A stretch of 64,000 bases of DNA from Sporosarcina sp. ZBG7A (GCF_000813425.1 NZ_JWIB01000027.1:1-64000); one strand, 5' to 3'. Shown: positions 35,372 through 48,060, counted from the first letter of the stretch. The notes: generated by a model not told the origin, from the letters alone. Translations and numbers: made by a program.

Positions 35372-35397
35372 GGGTGTGGCTGTCGCCAGTCACACCC
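35372..35397 (-). terminator. hairpin directly after rplQ
   Basis: An 11-bp stem (GGGTGTGGCTG at 35372-35382, complement with one G-U pair at 35387-35397) with a 4-nt loop sits 10 bp past the rplQ stop. It has only a short TCTTT tract, so it is either a weak first terminator or a 3'-end stabiliser ahead of the long-loop terminator. Confidence 0.55.
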
Positions 35398-35406
35398 CCA
35401 AGTTCC

Positions 35407-35787
35407 TTACACGAGTTCGATGACTACAACAGGTGCTCCGTCTCCACGGCGCGGTCCCATCTTCATGATTCGTGTGTATCCGCCCTGGCGTTCTGCATAG
35501 CGCGGTGCAACATCGTCAAACAATTTTTGAATGGCAAATGTCTTAGTTTCTTTACCTTCATCATCAGTACCAAGAATTACTTCACGGCGGATGAATTCAG
35601 CTACCTGACGGCGTGCATGCAAGTCCCCACGCTTACCAAGTGTGATCATTTTTTCAACAACTGAACGAAGCTCTTTCGCACGTGCTTCCGTTGTTTGGAT
35701 GCGTTCGTGGATGATTAGGTCTGTTGCCAGGTCCCGTAGCATCGCTTTACGCTGTGAACTTGTGCGTCCAAGTTTTCTGTAACCCAT
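35407..35787 (-). CDS. rplQ: 50S ribosomal protein L17 (bL17)
   Basis: 126 residues beginning [20 protein letters not shown] with the signature [16 protein letters not shown]. It is slightly longer than the Bacillus protein because of a short acidic insertion ([10 protein letters not shown]) in the middle. It is the last gene of the alpha operon, 32 bp after rpoA. Confidence 0.98.
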   Translation of the reverse strand: MGYRKLGRTSSQRKAMLRDLATDLIIHERIQTTEARAKELRSVVEKMITLGKRGDLHARRQVAEFIRREVILGTDDEGKETKTFAIQKLFDDVAPRYAERQGGYTRIMKMGPRRGDGAPVVVIELV

Positions 35788-35819
35788 AGAAGATTCCCTC
35801 CTTCAATCTAATTCTGCTT

Positions 35820-36764
35820 TCAATCTTCAGAGCGTAATCCTAGATTCAACTCTTCCAACTTCAGCTTTACTTCTTCAAGTGATTTTCGGCCAAGATTACG
35901 CACTTTCATCATTTCGTCCTCGGACTTGTTAGCAAGTTCCATAACGGTATTGATGCCTGCACGCTTCAGGCAGTTGTAAGAACGAACAGAAAGATCTAAT
36001 TCTTCGATAGTCATCTCAAGAACTTTTTCTTTTTGGTCTTCTTCTTTTTCTACCATAATCTCTGCAGTTTGTGCTTCGTCTGTCATACCGACAAAAATAT
36101 TTAAATGTTCCGTAAGGATTTTAGCACCCAGCGAAACAGATTCTTTAGGACCAATACTACCATCTGTCCAAACATCTAGTGTTAACTTATCAAAGTTTGT
36201 ACTTTGACCAACCCGAGTATTTTCAACTTGGAAGTTTACACGAGATACCGGTGTGTAGATAGAATCGATTGGAATTACACCAATCGCAAGGTCATCACGT
36301 TTGTTTTGTACCGAAGGAGCATAGCCTCTTCCTCGTACTGCATACATGCGCATACGGAGGTGACCATTTTTCCCAAGTGTCGCAATTTGAAGATTCGGAT
36401 TCAATACTTCTACATCACTATCATGAGTAATGTCAGCAGCAGTTACCTTACCTTCGCCTTTAACATCTATTTCAATAACTTTCTCGTCATCAGAATAGAT
36501 TTTAAGAGCTAATTGTTTCACGTTTAGAATAATAGTCGCTACGTCTTCTACGACACCTTCGACTGTTGAGAACTCATGAAGAACGCCATCGATTTGAATC
36601 GATGTTACGGCAGCTCCAGGCAGAGAAGACAACAAGACGCGGCGTAATGAATTCCCTAAAGTATTTCCATACCCTCGTTCCAATGGTTCGATAACAAACT
36701 TACCAAACATGGAATCATCAGCAACCATAACGGTTTCAATCTTCGGTTTCTCAATCTCGATCAT
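35820..36764 (-). CDS. rpoA: DNA-directed RNA polymerase alpha subunit
   Basis: 314 residues. The N-terminal assembly domain shows [31 protein letters not shown]. An acidic linker precedes the C-terminal domain with [22 protein letters not shown] and [21 protein letters not shown], which contacts UP elements and activators. AAGGAGG lies 8 nt before the ATG. A 132-bp gap separates it from rpsK, longer than neighbouring gaps; no clear promoter was seen there. Confidence 0.98.
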   Translation of the reverse strand: MIEIEKPKIETVMVADDSMFGKFVIEPLERGYGNTLGNSLRRVLLSSLPGAAVTSIQIDGVLHEFSTVEGVVEDVATIILNVKQLALKIYSDDEKVIEIDVKGEGKVTAADITHDSDVEVLNPNLQIATLGKNGHLRMRMYAVRGRGYAPSVQNKRDDLAIGVIPIDSIYTPVSRVNFQVENTRVGQSTNFDKLTLDVWTDGSIGPKESVSLGAKILTEHLNIFVGMTDEAQTAEIMVEKEEDQKEKVLEMTIEELDLSVRSYNCLKRAGINTVMELANKSEDEMMKVRNLGRKSLEEVKLKLEELNLGLRSED

Positions 36765-36896
36765 TCATTTACCCTCCTTCAAAACGTGTGTGTGGGTCGT
36801 TCCTTATTGAAATCGATTTTTATAGACAGCAAAATGCAATCGCACAATTCATTCTTACCAAAAATTGTGTTTCTCAATCAATTGGAATAGAAACCA

Positions 36897-37307
<411 letters not shown>

Positions 37308-37310
37308 CTA

Positions 37311-37676
37311 TTATTTCTTTTTGTTTGCAACAGTCCGCTTAGGACCTTTACGTGTACGTGCATTGTTTTTTGTGTTTTGTCCGCGTACAGGCAATCCACG
37401 ACGGTGACGGATTCCACGGAAGCTTCCGATTTCCATCAAACGTTTGATGTTAAGAGAAGTTTCACGGCGAAGATCCCCTTCTACTTTCAATGCATCTAAT
37501 TGTTCACGGATTTTGTCGAGTTCCGCATCAGTTAAATCACGAACGCGTGTCTCTTCTGAAACGTCAGCTGCAGCAAGAACTTTCTGTGCTGTCGTTTTCC
37601 CAATTCCGTAGATGTAAGTCAATGAAATTACAACGCGCTTATCGCGCGGTACGTCTACACCAGCAATACGTGCCAT
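37311..37676 (-). CDS. rpsM: 30S ribosomal protein S13 (uS13)
   Basis: 121 residues beginning [26 protein letters not shown], with the signature [27 protein letters not shown] and a basic tail. It lies 23 bp after rpmJ. Confidence 0.98.
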   Translation of the reverse strand: MARIAGVDVPRDKRVVISLTYIYGIGKTTAQKVLAAADVSEETRVRDLTDAELDKIREQLDALKVEGDLRRETSLNIKRLMEIGSFRGIRHRRGLPVRGQNTKNNARTRKGPKRTVANKKK

Positions 37677-37699
37677 ATAGGTTGCGCACCTCCTTTATA

Positions 37700-37828
<129 letters not shown>

Positions 37829-37852
37829 TCATTAGTCCGGAGTTGCAAAATT

Positions 37853-38071
37853 TTATTTGAAACGGTATGTGATGCGACCACGTGTTAAGTCATAAGGCGA
37901 CAATTCGATTGTCACTTTATCACCAGGCAAAATGCGGATGAAGTGCATACGGATTTTACCGGATACATGTGCAAGCACAGTATGTCCGTTTTCCAATTCC
38001 ACTTTGAACATCGCATTCGGCAACGTATCTATTACAGTACCTTCAATTTCGATTACGTCATCTTTCGCCAT
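37853..38071 (-). CDS. infA: translation initiation factor IF-1
   Basis: 72 residues, a single S1/OB-fold protein: [30 protein letters not shown] and [25 protein letters not shown]. It blocks the A site during initiation. The frame extends 41 codons further, but AAGGGAG precedes the ATG at 38069-38071 and the product length is then standard. Confidence 0.97.
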   Translation of the reverse strand: MAKDDVIEIEGTVIDTLPNAMFKVELENGHTVLAHVSGKIRMHFIRILPGDKVTIELSPYDLTRGRITYRFK

Positions 38072-38492
38072 CAGCTCAGTCTCCCTTCTATATCCTATAA
38101 AGGCCCTCACCTTCCGAGCGGCATCAGTCGCTTTACAAGCTTCTTCAACATATGTCCGGTATGCGCGAGTGATGTTCGAAAAGACGCAAATCACAATTCA
38201 TGCCAGTTTGCCGGTCCCGAAATGTTGTTTGGAACTTCAAATCGGATCAAACATCACCGACAGTGCGCTTCTGATCTGTGTGCCCTAGGACAACAAACCC
38301 ACTCACAACAACACATTATACTCCGAAGAGCTATAAAATGCATTCATGAAGTACCGAGCGTTTAACTGCCGACTGTTACCAATTTCCACTTAGCATCAAC
38401 TGCTTTTGCAGCTCAATCTAATCAATTGCTCCTTCCGTACAGCAGAACGCTGCCGGACGTGATGCCCTGACGTCTGCATGCTTCGGAAAGGC
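38072..38492. other. non-coding stretch between adk and infA (map missing)
   Basis: 421 bp without a supported gene. In Bacillus this interval holds map (methionine aminopeptidase) and a small KOW protein; neither is readable here on either strand. A minus-strand TATAAT (38315-38320) could be the -10 of an infA promoter, though no good -35 stands at the right distance. The adk-proximal part (38431-38491) forms a structured element listed separately. Confidence 0.6.
38431..38491 (-). other. three-way-junction-like RNA structure after adk
   Basis: On the minus strand, starting next to the adk stop, an outer stem CCTTTCCG/CGGAAGG (38484-38491 with 38431-38437, one bulge) encloses two smaller hairpins. 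These are GACGT/ACGTC (38470-38474 with 38456-38460) and CAGC/GCTG (38449-38452 with 38440-38443). No T-run follows, so it is not a standard terminator. It may be a processing or stability element. Confidence 0.45.
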
Positions 38493-39185
<693 letters not shown>

Positions 39186-39195
39186 TCACTTGAAT

Positions 39196-40488
39196 TTATT
39201 TCATAAATCCTCTGTAGTGACGCTTAACCAATTGTGATTCAAGCTGCTTCATTGTTTCGAGGGCAACCCCGACAACGATTAGCAAGCTGGTACCACCGAT
39301 TTGAGCGGACTGTGGAAGATTTGCAATTTCAATAATAATAATCGGAAGAACTGCGACAGTAGCAAGGAAAATCGATCCAACAAAAGTCAGACGATAGAGC
39401 GTGCTTGTCAAATAGTCCTGTGTATTCTGACCAGGACGAATCCCTGGGATATAAGCCCCTTGTTTCTTCAAATTGTCTGCGACATTCTCAGGATTAACCT
39501 GAACAAATGCGTAGAAATAAGTGAAGGCAACGATCAGACCGATATACAGTGCCATGCCGGCTGGATGCGAATAGTTGAGCACTCGCGTAATAGCAGAAAC
39601 AGTACTGTTGTCACTGAAGAACGTGCCAAGTAATTGCGGCGTTGTAAAGAACGCAACCGCAAAGATGACTGGGATAACCCCTGCAGCGTTCAGTTTCAGT
39701 GGTAGGTGAGTTTGTTGTCCAGCAGAAGTCTGCCCACGACCCGTCACCCGTTTTGCATATTGAATTGGAATTTTACGCAATGCTTCCTGGAAGTAGATCA
39801 CGCCAACTGTAATTGCAATAACTGCAACAAGTAACAGAACCATCATTGCAATACGGATGAACAAAGCATCCCCAGCATCTTGGATCTGTGACACGTACAA
39901 TTGGTTGACTGCATTCGGAATAGCAGCAACGATTCCGGCGAAGATAATGATTGAAATACCATTACCGACACCTTTCGCTGTAATCTGCTCGCCGAGCCAG
40001 AGAAGAAAAGCGGTACCTGCTGTCAACACAAGAGCGATGACAATATACGTCGAAACTCCGTTATCTTCAACAAGTCTTCCTTGGAACATTTGGTTGAATC
40101 CAAATGACATAGCGATCGCTTGGATAAACGCAAGAATCATGGTGAAATAACGAGTGAATTGTGCAAGCTTCCGTCTTCCGACATCCCCTTGTTTTGCCCA
40201 CTCAGAAAATTTCGGCACAACGTCCATCTGCAAAAGTTGCACGATGATTGACGCAGTGATGTACGGCATGATCCCCATGGCGAAGATTGAGAACTTAGAA
40301 AGTGCTCCTCCACCAAAAATGTTCAAAAATCCAATGAATTGATTGTCCGATTGCTGGAGCGCAGTCGCATCCACGTTCGGTACCGTTATAAATGTACCGA
40401 GACGGAATACGATGAGCAATAGCAGTGTGAAAATTATTTTAGACCGTATCTCTTTTACTCGCATGAAGTTTGAGATTGTCTGAAACAT
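39196..40488 (-). CDS. secY: protein translocase subunit SecY
   Basis: 430 residues, the channel subunit of the SecYEG translocon, with ten hydrophobic segments. Signatures: LGTFITVPNVDATAL, the plug-region FNIFGGGALSKFSIFAMGIMPYI (read as FLNIFGGGALSKFSIFAMG), IQYAKRVTGRGQTSAGQQTHLPLKLN and a C-terminal MKQLESQLVKRHYRGFMK. Its ATG shares one base with the rplO stop (TAATG), so the two are translationally coupled. Confidence 0.97.
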   Translation of the reverse strand: MFQTISNFMRVKEIRSKIIFTLLLLIVFRLGTFITVPNVDATALQQSDNQFIGFLNIFGGGALSKFSIFAMGIMPYITASIIVQLLQMDVVPKFSEWAKQGDVGRRKLAQFTRYFTMILAFIQAIAMSFGFNQMFQGRLVEDNGVSTYIVIALVLTAGTAFLLWLGEQITAKGVGNGISIIIFAGIVAAIPNAVNQLYVSQIQDAGDALFIRIAMMVLLLVAVIAITVGVIYFQEALRKIPIQYAKRVTGRGQTSAGQQTHLPLKLNAAGVIPVIFAVAFFTTPQLLGTFFSDNSTVSAITRVLNYSHPAGMALYIGLIVAFTYFYAFVQVNPENVADNLKKQGAYIPGIRPGQNTQDYLTSTLYRLTFVGSIFLATVAVLPIIIIEIANLPQSAQIGGTSLLIVVGVALETMKQLESQLVKRHYRGFMK

Positions 40489-40928
40489 TATACCACCTCG
40501 ACTTGCCCGCCCGCTTTCTCGATCGCTTCTTTAGCAGAAGCAGAGAATTTATGAGCTCTGACAGTAATCTTCTTCTCAAGAGTCCCATTACCAAGAATCT
40601 TAATACCGGATTTTTCATTGCTCACGATTCCTGTTTCAATCAACAATTCTGGTGTTACTTCTGTGCCTTCATCAAAACGATTTAACGTTTCAAGGTTTAC
40701 GATGGCATATTCTTTACGATTAATGTTCGTAAATCCGCGCTTAGGTAGACGTTGGAATAGTGGAAGTTGTCCACCTTCGAATCCAAGACGTACACCGCCG
40801 CCTGAACGTGAGTTTTGACCGTTGTGACCTCTACCAGATGTTTTACCTGATCCAGATCCCATACCACGACCAACACGTTTGCGTTCTTTACGAGCACCTT
40901 CTGCAGGTTTCATTTCGTGTAATTTCAT
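40488..40928 (-). CDS. rplO: 50S ribosomal protein L15 (uL15)
   Basis: 146 residues. The Gly/Arg-rich N-terminus [26 protein letters not shown] and the C-terminal [24 protein letters not shown] are typical. It lies 32 bp after rpmD. Confidence 0.98.
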   Translation of the reverse strand: MKLHEMKPAEGARKERKRVGRGMGSGSGKTSGRGHNGQNSRSGGGVRLGFEGGQLPLFQRLPKRGFTNINRKEYAIVNLETLNRFDEGTEVTPELLIETGIVSNEKSGIKILGNGTLEKKITVRAHKFSASAKEAIEKAGGQVEVV

Positions 40929-40960
40929 CTTTCGGCACCTCCTTATTCAAGAATAACAAA

Positions 40961-41143
40961 TTATTGTTCGTTTACAGTAACCAAATGGCTGACCTTGTTG
41001 ATCATGCCGCGGATAGCGACATTATCTTGGTGCTCAACCGTTTGGTTCATTTTGCGAAGCCCAAGAGCTTCAACTGTTTTACGTTGTGCTGGCTTAGCGC
41101 CAATCACGCTTTTAGTAAGGGTGATCTCAAGTTTATTTGCCAT
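40961..41143 (-). CDS. rpmD: 50S ribosomal protein L30 (uL30)
   Basis: 60 residues, [20 protein letters not shown] onward, with the family [15 protein letters not shown] motif. It follows rpsE by 13 bp. Confidence 0.98.
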   Translation of the reverse strand: MANKLEITLTKSVIGAKPAQRKTVEALGLRKMNQTVEHQDNVAIRGMINKVSHLVTVNEQ

Positions 41144-41156
41144 TGTGTTTCCCCCC

Positions 41157-41657
41157 TTAACCTAACAGTTCTTCTACGGATTTACCACGTAGCTGCGCTA
41201 CATCTTCAGCACGCTTCAAATTCGTCAATCCCTGGATTGTAGCACGAACCATGTTGATTGGTGTGTTAGAACCTAGTGATTTAGAAAGGATATCCGTGAT
41301 TCCTGCAAGTTCAAGTACCGCACGGACTGGTCCGCCGGCGATAACTCCTGTACCTGGTGCAGCCGGTTTGATAAGAATCTGACCTGCTCCGAAGTGGCCG
41401 ATGATCTGGTGAGGCGTTGTGCCTTTGACCATTGGTACTTCGATTAGGTTTTTCTTCGCATCTTCGATTGCTTTACGGATTGCATCTGGAACTTCTTGTG
41501 CTTTCCCAGTACCGAAACCAACGCGGCCGTTTTTATCACCAACAACGACTAGAGCAGTAAAACGGAAACGACGTCCGCCTTTTACAACTTTAGCTACGCG
41601 GTTGATGGTAACTACGCGCTCTTCGAATTCACTTTTGTTTTGTTCATTACGACGCAT
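41157..41657 (-). CDS. rpsE: 30S ribosomal protein S5 (uS5)
   Basis: 166 residues. The spectinomycin-loop region [26 protein letters not shown] is of wild-type form. The C-terminal domain shows [21 protein letters not shown]. It follows rplR by 22 bp. Confidence 0.98.
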   Translation of the reverse strand: MRRNEQNKSEFEERVVTINRVAKVVKGGRRFRFTALVVVGDKNGRVGFGTGKAQEVPDAIRKAIEDAKKNLIEVPMVKGTTPHQIIGHFGAGQILIKPAAPGTGVIAGGPVRAVLELAGITDILSKSLGSNTPINMVRATIQGLTNLKRAEDVAQLRGKSVEELLG

Positions 41658-41679
41658 GGAATATGTCCCTCCTTCTTAA

Positions 41680-42042
41680 TTAAAATTCAAGTCCATTTTC
41701 GCGAGCAGCGTCAGCTAGTGCTTTGACGCGGCCGTGGTACAAATAGCCTCCGCGGTCGAATACGACAACTTTGACATTCTTTTCTGCACCTTTTTTCGCA
41801 ATCATTTCGCCCACTTTAACAGCAGCGTCAGCATTAGAAGAAGAATCCGTTGAGAATTCTTTATCCATTGTTGATGCGCTAGCAAGTGTTACACCGTTTG
41901 CATCATCAATAAGTTGTGCATAGATGTGTTTGTTTGAACGGTATACGTTCAAGCGAGGACGCTCAGCAGTACCGTTGATCTTTGTACGGACACGTGCATG
42001 CCGCTTTCTGCGGGTAGCGTTCTTATCTTGTTTTGTGATCAC
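41680..42042 (-). CDS. rplR: 50S ribosomal protein L18 (uL18)
   Basis: 120 residues; the basic N-terminus [25 protein letters not shown] and the C-terminal [23 protein letters not shown] are diagnostic. It binds 5S rRNA. It lies 33 bp after rplF. Confidence 0.98.
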   Translation of the reverse strand: MITKQDKNATRRKRHARVRTKINGTAERPRLNVYRSNKHIYAQLIDDANGVTLASASTMDKEFSTDSSSNADAAVKVGEMIAKKGAEKNVKVVVFDRGGYLYHGRVKALADAARENGLEF

Positions 42043-42075
42043 TCGAGGTCACTCCTTCCGGATGCCTATGCGGCA

Positions 42076-42615
42076 TTATTTACCTGTTTTACCTTCTTTG
42101 CGTCGAACAACTTCGCCTTCGTACTTAATACCTTTACCTTTATAAGGCTCTGGTGGACGTACTTTGCGGATGTTAGAAGCAAGAGCACCAACGCGTTCTT
42201 TGTTAGTACCGCGAACGATAATTTTTGTGTTAGCAGGCACTTCAACTTGAATGCCCTCTTCCGGTGTGAATTCTACCGGTTGTGAGTAACCAACGTTCAA
42301 TACAAGTTTAGTTCCTTGCATTGAAGCACGATACCCGACACCAACTAGTTCAAGCGAGCGCTCGAAACCAGTAGATACTCCAGTAACCATGTTCGCTAGA
42401 AGCGAACGAGTAGTTCCGTGCATCGAACGGTGTTCTTTCGATTCAGATGGACGTGTCAAAGTGATCACGTTACCTTCTTGTTCGATCTTTATGTCTTTAG
42501 TAAATGTATTTGTAAGTTCGCCTTTCGGTCCTTTAACTGTAACGAAGTTATTCTCATCGATCGTAACTGTTACGTTTTCAGGCACCTCTATCGGACGTTT
42601 ACCAATTCGGGACAT
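42076..42615 (-). CDS. rplF: 50S ribosomal protein L6 (uL6)
   Basis: 179 residues. It starts [19 protein letters not shown]; the C-terminal signature [22 protein letters not shown] is present. It lies 30 bp after rpsH. Confidence 0.98.
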   Translation of the reverse strand: MSRIGKRPIEVPENVTVTIDENNFVTVKGPKGELTNTFTKDIKIEQEGNVITLTRPSESKEHRSMHGTTRSLLANMVTGVSTGFERSLELVGVGYRASMQGTKLVLNVGYSQPVEFTPEEGIQVEVPANTKIIVRGTNKERVGALASNIRKVRPPEPYKGKGIKYEGEVVRRKEGKTGK

Positions 42616-42645
42616 TTGTTTGCACCTCCATTCAATTGTTACAGA

Positions 42646-43044
42646 TTACCAAACGTAAGCGACGACTTCTCCGCCAACTTGTTTAGCACGAGCTTCTTTA
42701 TCAGTCAAAACACCGTTAGAAGTTGAAACAAGGGCGATACCTAGTCCGTTCAACACTCTTGGCACTTCTGTTGACTTTGCATATACACGAAGACCAGGCT
42801 TAGAAATACGCTTGAGTCCAGTGATTACGCGTTCTTCGTTTTTACCATATTTGAGGAAAATGCGGATGATGCCTTGTTTGCTATCTTCCACATATTCTAC
42901 GTCGCGGACGAAACCTTCACGTTTGAGGATTTCTGCGATCTCTTTTTTAAGGTTTGAAGCAGGTACTTCAAGCTTCTCGTGACGCACCATGTTGGCGTTA
43001 CGAATGCGAGTAAGCATATCTGCGATCGGATCACTCATTGTCAT
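42646..43044 (-). CDS. rpsH: 30S ribosomal protein S8 (uS8)
   Basis: 132 residues beginning [20 protein letters not shown]. The frame is open 48 codons further through rpsN, but AAGGAGG lies 8 nt before the ATG at 43042-43044. The C-terminal [26 protein letters not shown] is standard. In other bacteria S8 is the translational repressor of the spc operon. Confidence 0.98.
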   Translation of the reverse strand: MTMSDPIADMLTRIRNANMVRHEKLEVPASNLKKEIAEILKREGFVRDVEYVEDSKQGIIRIFLKYGKNEERVITGLKRISKPGLRVYAKSTEVPRVLNGLGIALVSTSNGVLTDKEARAKQVGGEVVAYVW

Positions 43045-43072
43045 TACATTAACCTCCTTCCCAAAATGGGGT

Positions 43073-43261
<189 letters not shown>

Positions 43262-43278
43262 TTACGCCTCCCTTATGT

Positions 43279-43818
43279 TTACTTTTGGAACGGCATGCCG
43301 CACTGCGCTAGCAACTCACGAGCTTCCTCGTCTGAGTTGGCAGTCGTAACGATGACGATATCCATTCCGCGTACTTTAGACACTTTATCGAAGTCAATTT
43401 CCGGGAAAATTAGTTGCTCTTTCACACCAAGTGTGTAGTTACCGCGTCCGTCGAATGATTTATTCGATACACCACGGAAGTCACGTACACGTGGAAGTGA
43501 TACAGCGATCAATTTGTCCAGGAACTCATACATGCGTTCTCCACGTAGAGTAACTTTTGTTCCGATAGGCATTCCTTCACGAAGACGGAATCCAGCGATA
43601 GATTTCTTCGCTTTAGTCACGACTGGTTTTTGACCTGAAATAATTGTCAAGTCTTCCACTGCAGCATCAAGTGCTTTTGTGTTTTGAACCGCGTCGCCAA
43701 CACCCATATTGATAACAATCTTATCAACCTTTGGTACTTGCATTACAGATGTATAGTTGAACTTGCTCATGAGAGCAGGCGTGATTTCTTTTTGGTATTT
43801 ATCCTTTAATCGGCTCAT
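43279..43818 (-). CDS. rplE: 50S ribosomal protein L5 (uL5)
   Basis: 179 residues; [21 protein letters not shown] and [25 protein letters not shown] are family signatures. It binds 5S rRNA. It follows rplX by 26 bp. Confidence 0.98.
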   Translation of the reverse strand: MSRLKDKYQKEITPALMSKFNYTSVMQVPKVDKIVINMGVGDAVQNTKALDAAVEDLTIISGQKPVVTKAKKSIAGFRLREGMPIGTKVTLRGERMYEFLDKLIAVSLPRVRDFRGVSNKSFDGRGNYTLGVKEQLIFPEIDFDKVSKVRGMDIVIVTTANSDEEARELLAQCGMPFQK

Positions 43819-43844
43819 TCAGAAGAACCTCCCTTCTTAGAGAG

Positions 43845-44204
43845 TTATTTTTGAAGTTCTTTTTTGCTAATTTCGTCGATAACTTCGCCAGACTTCTTCG
43901 CAACACGGGACTTAACACGGAATGTTTTGTCGCCTTCGGTTTTTTCTTCAATCTTGTAACCGATACGTGTAGGTTCGCCAGACTTAGGGTCAACGAACAT
44001 TACGTTAGATACGTGAATTGCAGCTTCAAGGCTTACAATACCACCTTGCGGATTCGCTTGGTTCGGCTTTGTATGCTTTTTAACAATGTTCACGCCTTCA
44101 ACGAGGATTCGTTCTTTGTTCGGGAATACGGAAAGGATGACACCTGTCTTCCCTTTGTCTTTCCCGGAGATAACTTTTACTTTATCGCCTTTTTTAATGT
44201 GCAT
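43845..44204 (-). CDS. rplX: 50S ribosomal protein L24 (uL24), extended
   Basis: 119 residues with the KOW motif in [21 protein letters not shown] and [12 protein letters not shown]. It is longer than the roughly 103-residue Bacillus protein: an insertion ([11 protein letters not shown]) lies before [11 protein letters not shown] and the C-terminus has about nine more residues (EISKKELQK). Confidence 0.97.
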   Translation of the reverse strand: MHIKKGDKVKVISGKDKGKTGVILSVFPNKERILVEGVNIVKKHTKPNQANPQGGIVSLEAAIHVSNVMFVDPKSGEPTRIGYKIEEKTEGDKTFRVKSRVAKKSGEVIDEISKKELQK

Positions 44205-44238
44205 TCTGTTGCACCTCCTTGATTGGCACTGCTCTTAA

Positions 44239-44607
44239 TTAAAGTACTTCTGGAGCAAGAGAAATGATTTTCATGAAGTTGCTGTCGCGTAATTCGCGTG
44301 CAACTGGTCCGAAAATACGTGTTCCACGAGGGCTCTTGTCGTCTTTAATGATGACACAAGCATTCTCGTCGAATGAGATATAAGATCCGTCTTTACGACG
44401 CATACCGCTCTTAGTACGAACGATAACCGCTTTAACGACTTCACCCTTCTTAACAACGCCACCTGGTGTTGCTTTCTTAACTGTAACAACGACAACGTCG
44501 CCGATGTTTGCAACTTTACGGCCTGAACCGCCAAGAACTTTAATTGTAAGCACTTCACGTGCGCCAGAGTTATCTGCGACTTTCATGCGGGATTCCTGTT
44601 GAATCAA
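44239..44607 (-). CDS. rplN: 50S ribosomal protein L14 (uL14)
   Basis: 122 residues, [20 protein letters not shown] onward; signature [33 protein letters not shown]. It lies 39 bp after rpsQ. Confidence 0.98.
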   Translation of the reverse strand: MIQQESRMKVADNSGAREVLTIKVLGGSGRKVANIGDVVVVTVKKATPGGVVKKGEVVKAVIVRTKSGMRRKDGSYISFDENACVIIKDDKSPRGTRIFGPVARELRDSNFMKIISLAPEVL

Positions 44608-44646
44608 TTTGGTTACCTCCCCTCGGATACTGTGTTCCGAACGTTA

Positions 44647-44910
44647 TTAGATGATGACCGCTTTTTCGACTACTTCAAGAAGGCGGAAACGCTTTGTAGC
44701 TGATAACGGACGAGTTTCCATAATACGGACTACATCGCCGATCTTAGCTTCGTTCATTTCATCATGTGCTTTATATTTTTTAGAATACTTTACACGCTTG
44801 CCATACAAAGAATGTTTCTTGTGTGTTTCTACCATTACCGTTACCGTTTTGTCCATTTTGTCGGATACAACACGGCCTGTGTATACTTTGCGTTGGTTAC
44901 GCTCAGTCAT
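44647..44910 (-). CDS. rpsQ: 30S ribosomal protein S17 (uS17)
   Basis: 87 residues. The ATG at 44908-44910 follows AAGGAGG; the longer frame adds six codons. [17 protein letters not shown] and [33 protein letters not shown] identify it. Confidence 0.98.
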   Translation of the reverse strand: MTERNQRKVYTGRVVSDKMDKTVTVMVETHKKHSLYGKRVKYSKKYKAHDEMNEAKIGDVVRIMETRPLSATKRFRLLEVVEKAVII

Positions 44911-44927
44911 GGGTGCAACCTCCTTCA

Positions 44928-45552
<625 letters not shown>

Positions 45553-45554
45553 GA

Positions 45555-46211
45555 TTAGTTGCCTCCTTCCCCAGAGTTCTTCTTCACTGGAAGGACTTCT
45601 CCACGATAGATCCATACTTTAACTCCAAGTTTACCGTATGTTGTATCGGCTTCAGCATGTGCATAATCGATATCTGCACGAAGTGTATGAAGTGGAACAG
45701 TTCCTTCGCTGTAATGTTCTGCACGTGCGATGTCAGCTCCACCAAGACGTCCGGATACTTGAGTTTTGATACCCTTAGCTCCAGAACGGATTGTACGTTG
45801 GATAGCTTGTTTTTGTGCACGGCGGAATGATACGCGGCTTTCTAGTTGACGTGCGATTGATTCTGCAACCAATTTCGCGTCAAGATCAGCACGCTTAATT
45901 TCAACGATGTTAATGTGTACACGCTTGCCAGAGATTTCGTTAAGATTTTTACGAAGTGCTTCGACTTCAGTACCACCTTTACCGATAACCATACCAGGCT
46001 TAGCTGTGTGGATAGTGATGTTAACTTTTTTCGCAGCGCGTTCGATTTCTACTTTAGAAACTGAAGCGTCTACTAAACGTGTTTCGATATATTTGCGGAT
46101 TTTAAGGTCTTCGTGCAAGAGAGTCGCATAGTCTTTTTCTGCATACCATTTCGAATCCCAGTCACGAATTATACCGACCCGCAGACCGTTAGGATGTACT
46201 TTTTGACCCAC
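45555..46211 (-). CDS. rpsC: 30S ribosomal protein S3 (uS3)
   Basis: 218 residues. It has the N-terminal [23 protein letters not shown], the KH-domain [18 protein letters not shown] and the C-terminal [30 protein letters not shown]. It ends two bases before rplP. Confidence 0.98.
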   Translation of the reverse strand: MGQKVHPNGLRVGIIRDWDSKWYAEKDYATLLHEDLKIRKYIETRLVDASVSKVEIERAAKKVNITIHTAKPGMVIGKGGTEVEALRKNLNEISGKRVHINIVEIKRADLDAKLVAESIARQLESRVSFRRAQKQAIQRTIRSGAKGIKTQVSGRLGGADIARAEHYSEGTVPLHTLRADIDYAHAEADTTYGKLGVKVWIYRGEVLPVKKNSGEGGN

Positions 46212-46214
46212 GAA

Positions 46215-46559
46215 TTATCCCTCCTTCTTTTCAGATACCACTACAGTGATGTGGCTTGTGCGTTTGTTGATTGCGCTCGCACGGCCTTGCGCACGTGGAC
46301 GGAAACGTTTCATAGTAGGACCTTCATCAACGAATACTTCGCTAACAATTAGGTTCTCAATGTTCATTTCGTAGTTGTGCTCAGCATTAGCAATAGCTGA
46401 ATTTAAAACTTTTTCTACGACTGGTGATGCCGCTTTCGGCGTCAAACGTAGGATCGCGACAGCTTCACCGATTTTCTTGCCCCGGATAAGATCAACGACT
46501 AATCGGACTTTACGAGGAGCAATACGGACTGTTTGCGCAGATGCTTTAGCTTGTTGCAT
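46215..46559 (-). CDS. rplV: 50S ribosomal protein L22 (uL22)
   Basis: 114 residues with [24 protein letters not shown] and the C-terminal extended-loop phrase [29 protein letters not shown], which lines the exit tunnel. It lies three bases before rpsC. Confidence 0.98.
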   Translation of the reverse strand: MQQAKASAQTVRIAPRKVRLVVDLIRGKKIGEAVAILRLTPKAASPVVEKVLNSAIANAEHNYEMNIENLIVSEVFVDEGPTMKRFRPRAQGRASAINKRTSHITVVVSEKKEG

Positions 46560-46578
46560 CAGAAATTCCTCCTCTCAA

Positions 46579-46857
46579 TTAGCGTTTCGTTTTCTTATCA
46601 TCGGCACCATGGCCTCTGTAAGTACGGGTAGGTGCGAACTCACCTAGTTTGTGTCCAACCATATCTTCAGTGACGTAGACAGGAACGTGTTTACGTCCGT
46701 CATATACAGCAATCGTCAATCCGATGAAAGTCGGGAAAATCGTTGAACGACGTGACCAAGTCTTGATGACTTGTTTCTTTTGTGCATCTTTTTGAGCGTC
46801 AACCTTTTTAAGCAAATGATCATCTGCAAAAGGTCCTTTTTTCAAACTGCGGCCCAT
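46579..46857 (-). CDS. rpsS: 30S ribosomal protein S19 (uS19)
   Basis: 92 residues, [19 protein letters not shown] onward. GGGAGGTAACGAA precedes the ATG at 46855-46857; the open frame adds 12 unneeded codons. [40 protein letters not shown] is the family signature. Confidence 0.98.
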   Translation of the reverse strand: MGRSLKKGPFADDHLLKKVDAQKDAQKKQVIKTWSRRSTIFPTFIGLTIAVYDGRKHVPVYVTEDMVGHKLGEFAPTRTYRGHGADDKKTKR

Positions 46858-46917
46858 TTCGTTACCTCCCTTTGCGTTTGTACTACGGTCCAATCATTGA
46901 ACCGCAGTGCAATCACA

Positions 46918-47748
46918 TTATTTTTTGCGACGACGAACGATAAGTTTGTCGGATTTGTTTTTCTTAGAACGAGTTTTGTAACCAAGAGTTGGTTTACCCC
47001 AAGGTGTAACTGGGCTCGGACGACCGATTGGAGTACGTCCTTCACCACCACCGTGTGGGTGATCGTTCGGGTTCATGACAGATCCACGTACAGTTGGGCG
47101 TTTACCCATCCAGCGTGAACGTCCTGCTTTACCGATGTTGATAAGTTCGTGTTGTTCGTTCCCAACTTGACCGATTGTTGCACGGCAAACTGACAAGATC
47201 ATGCGAACTTCACCAGATTGCAAACGGATGATGACATATTTGCCTTCACGACCTAGCAATTGTGCAGATGTACCAGCTGAACGAACTAATTGTCCGCCTT
47301 TACCAGGTTTCATCTCGATGTTGTGGATTGTAGAACCCATAGGGATGTTTTCAAGTGGAAGTGCGTTCCCTACGCGGATATCCGCTTCAGGTCCTGACAT
47401 AATTGTCATTCCAACTGTCAATCCTTTAGGAGCTAGGATGTAACGTTTTTCTCCATCAGCATAGTTGATCAATGCGATGTTAGCAGAACGGTTTGGATCG
47501 TATTCGATCGTAGCAACGCGTCCTGGTATGCCATCTTTCCGACGTTGGAAGTCGATGACACGGTATTGGCGCTTGTGACCGCCACCTTGGTGACGAACTG
47601 TAATCCTACCTTGGTTGTTACGGCCGCCTTTACGTTTGACTGGCTGAAGCAAAGATTTTTCTGGTTTGCTAGCAGTGATTTCCGCGAAATCTGAAGTCGT
47701 CATGTTACGGCGTCCGTTGGAGGTAGGTTTGTATTTCTTAATCGCCAT
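46918..47748 (-). CDS. rplB: 50S ribosomal protein L2 (uL2)
   Basis: 276 residues, with [49 protein letters not shown] and the peptidyl-transferase-centre region [33 protein letters not shown]. It lies 60 bp upstream of rpsS. Confidence 0.98.
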   Translation of the reverse strand: MAIKKYKPTSNGRRNMTTSDFAEITASKPEKSLLQPVKRKGGRNNQGRITVRHQGGGHKRQYRVIDFQRRKDGIPGRVATIEYDPNRSANIALINYADGEKRYILAPKGLTVGMTIMSGPEADIRVGNALPLENIPMGSTIHNIEMKPGKGGQLVRSAGTSAQLLGREGKYVIIRLQSGEVRMILSVCRATIGQVGNEQHELINIGKAGRSRWMGKRPTVRGSVMNPNDHPHGGGEGRTPIGRPSPVTPWGKPTLGYKTRSKKNKSDKLIVRRRKK

Positions 47749-47775
47749 TTGTGTTCCCTCCTTCGTTTATTGTGA

Positions 47776-48060
47776 TTAGATATCGAATAACTCGATGTCT
47801 TTAGAATCAGCAGTTAGTGTAACAATCGCTTTACGGCGCTTGTTCGTGTAACCAGCATGTTTACCCATGCGCTTGAATTTACCTTTGTAGTTCTGGACAT
47901 TCACTTTTTCCACTGTTACTCCGAAGATTTCTTCAACAGCTTGTTTGATATGCGTTTTGTTAGCGCGAGTATCAACTTCGAAAGTGTACTTGTTGAATTC
48001 CATTGCTTCTGAAGATCGCTCGGTAATGACCGGACGCTTCAATACATCACGTGATTCCAT
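47776..48060 (-). CDS. rplW: 50S ribosomal protein L23 (uL23)
   Basis: 94 residues, [26 protein letters not shown] onward. Its ATG shares one base with the rplD stop (TAATG). L23 sits at the tunnel exit and docks trigger factor. Confidence 0.98.
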   Translation of the reverse strand: MESRDVLKRPVITERSSEAMEFNKYTFEVDTRANKTHIKQAVEEIFGVTVEKVNVQNYKGKFKRMGKHAGYTNKRRKAIVTLTADSKDIELFDI

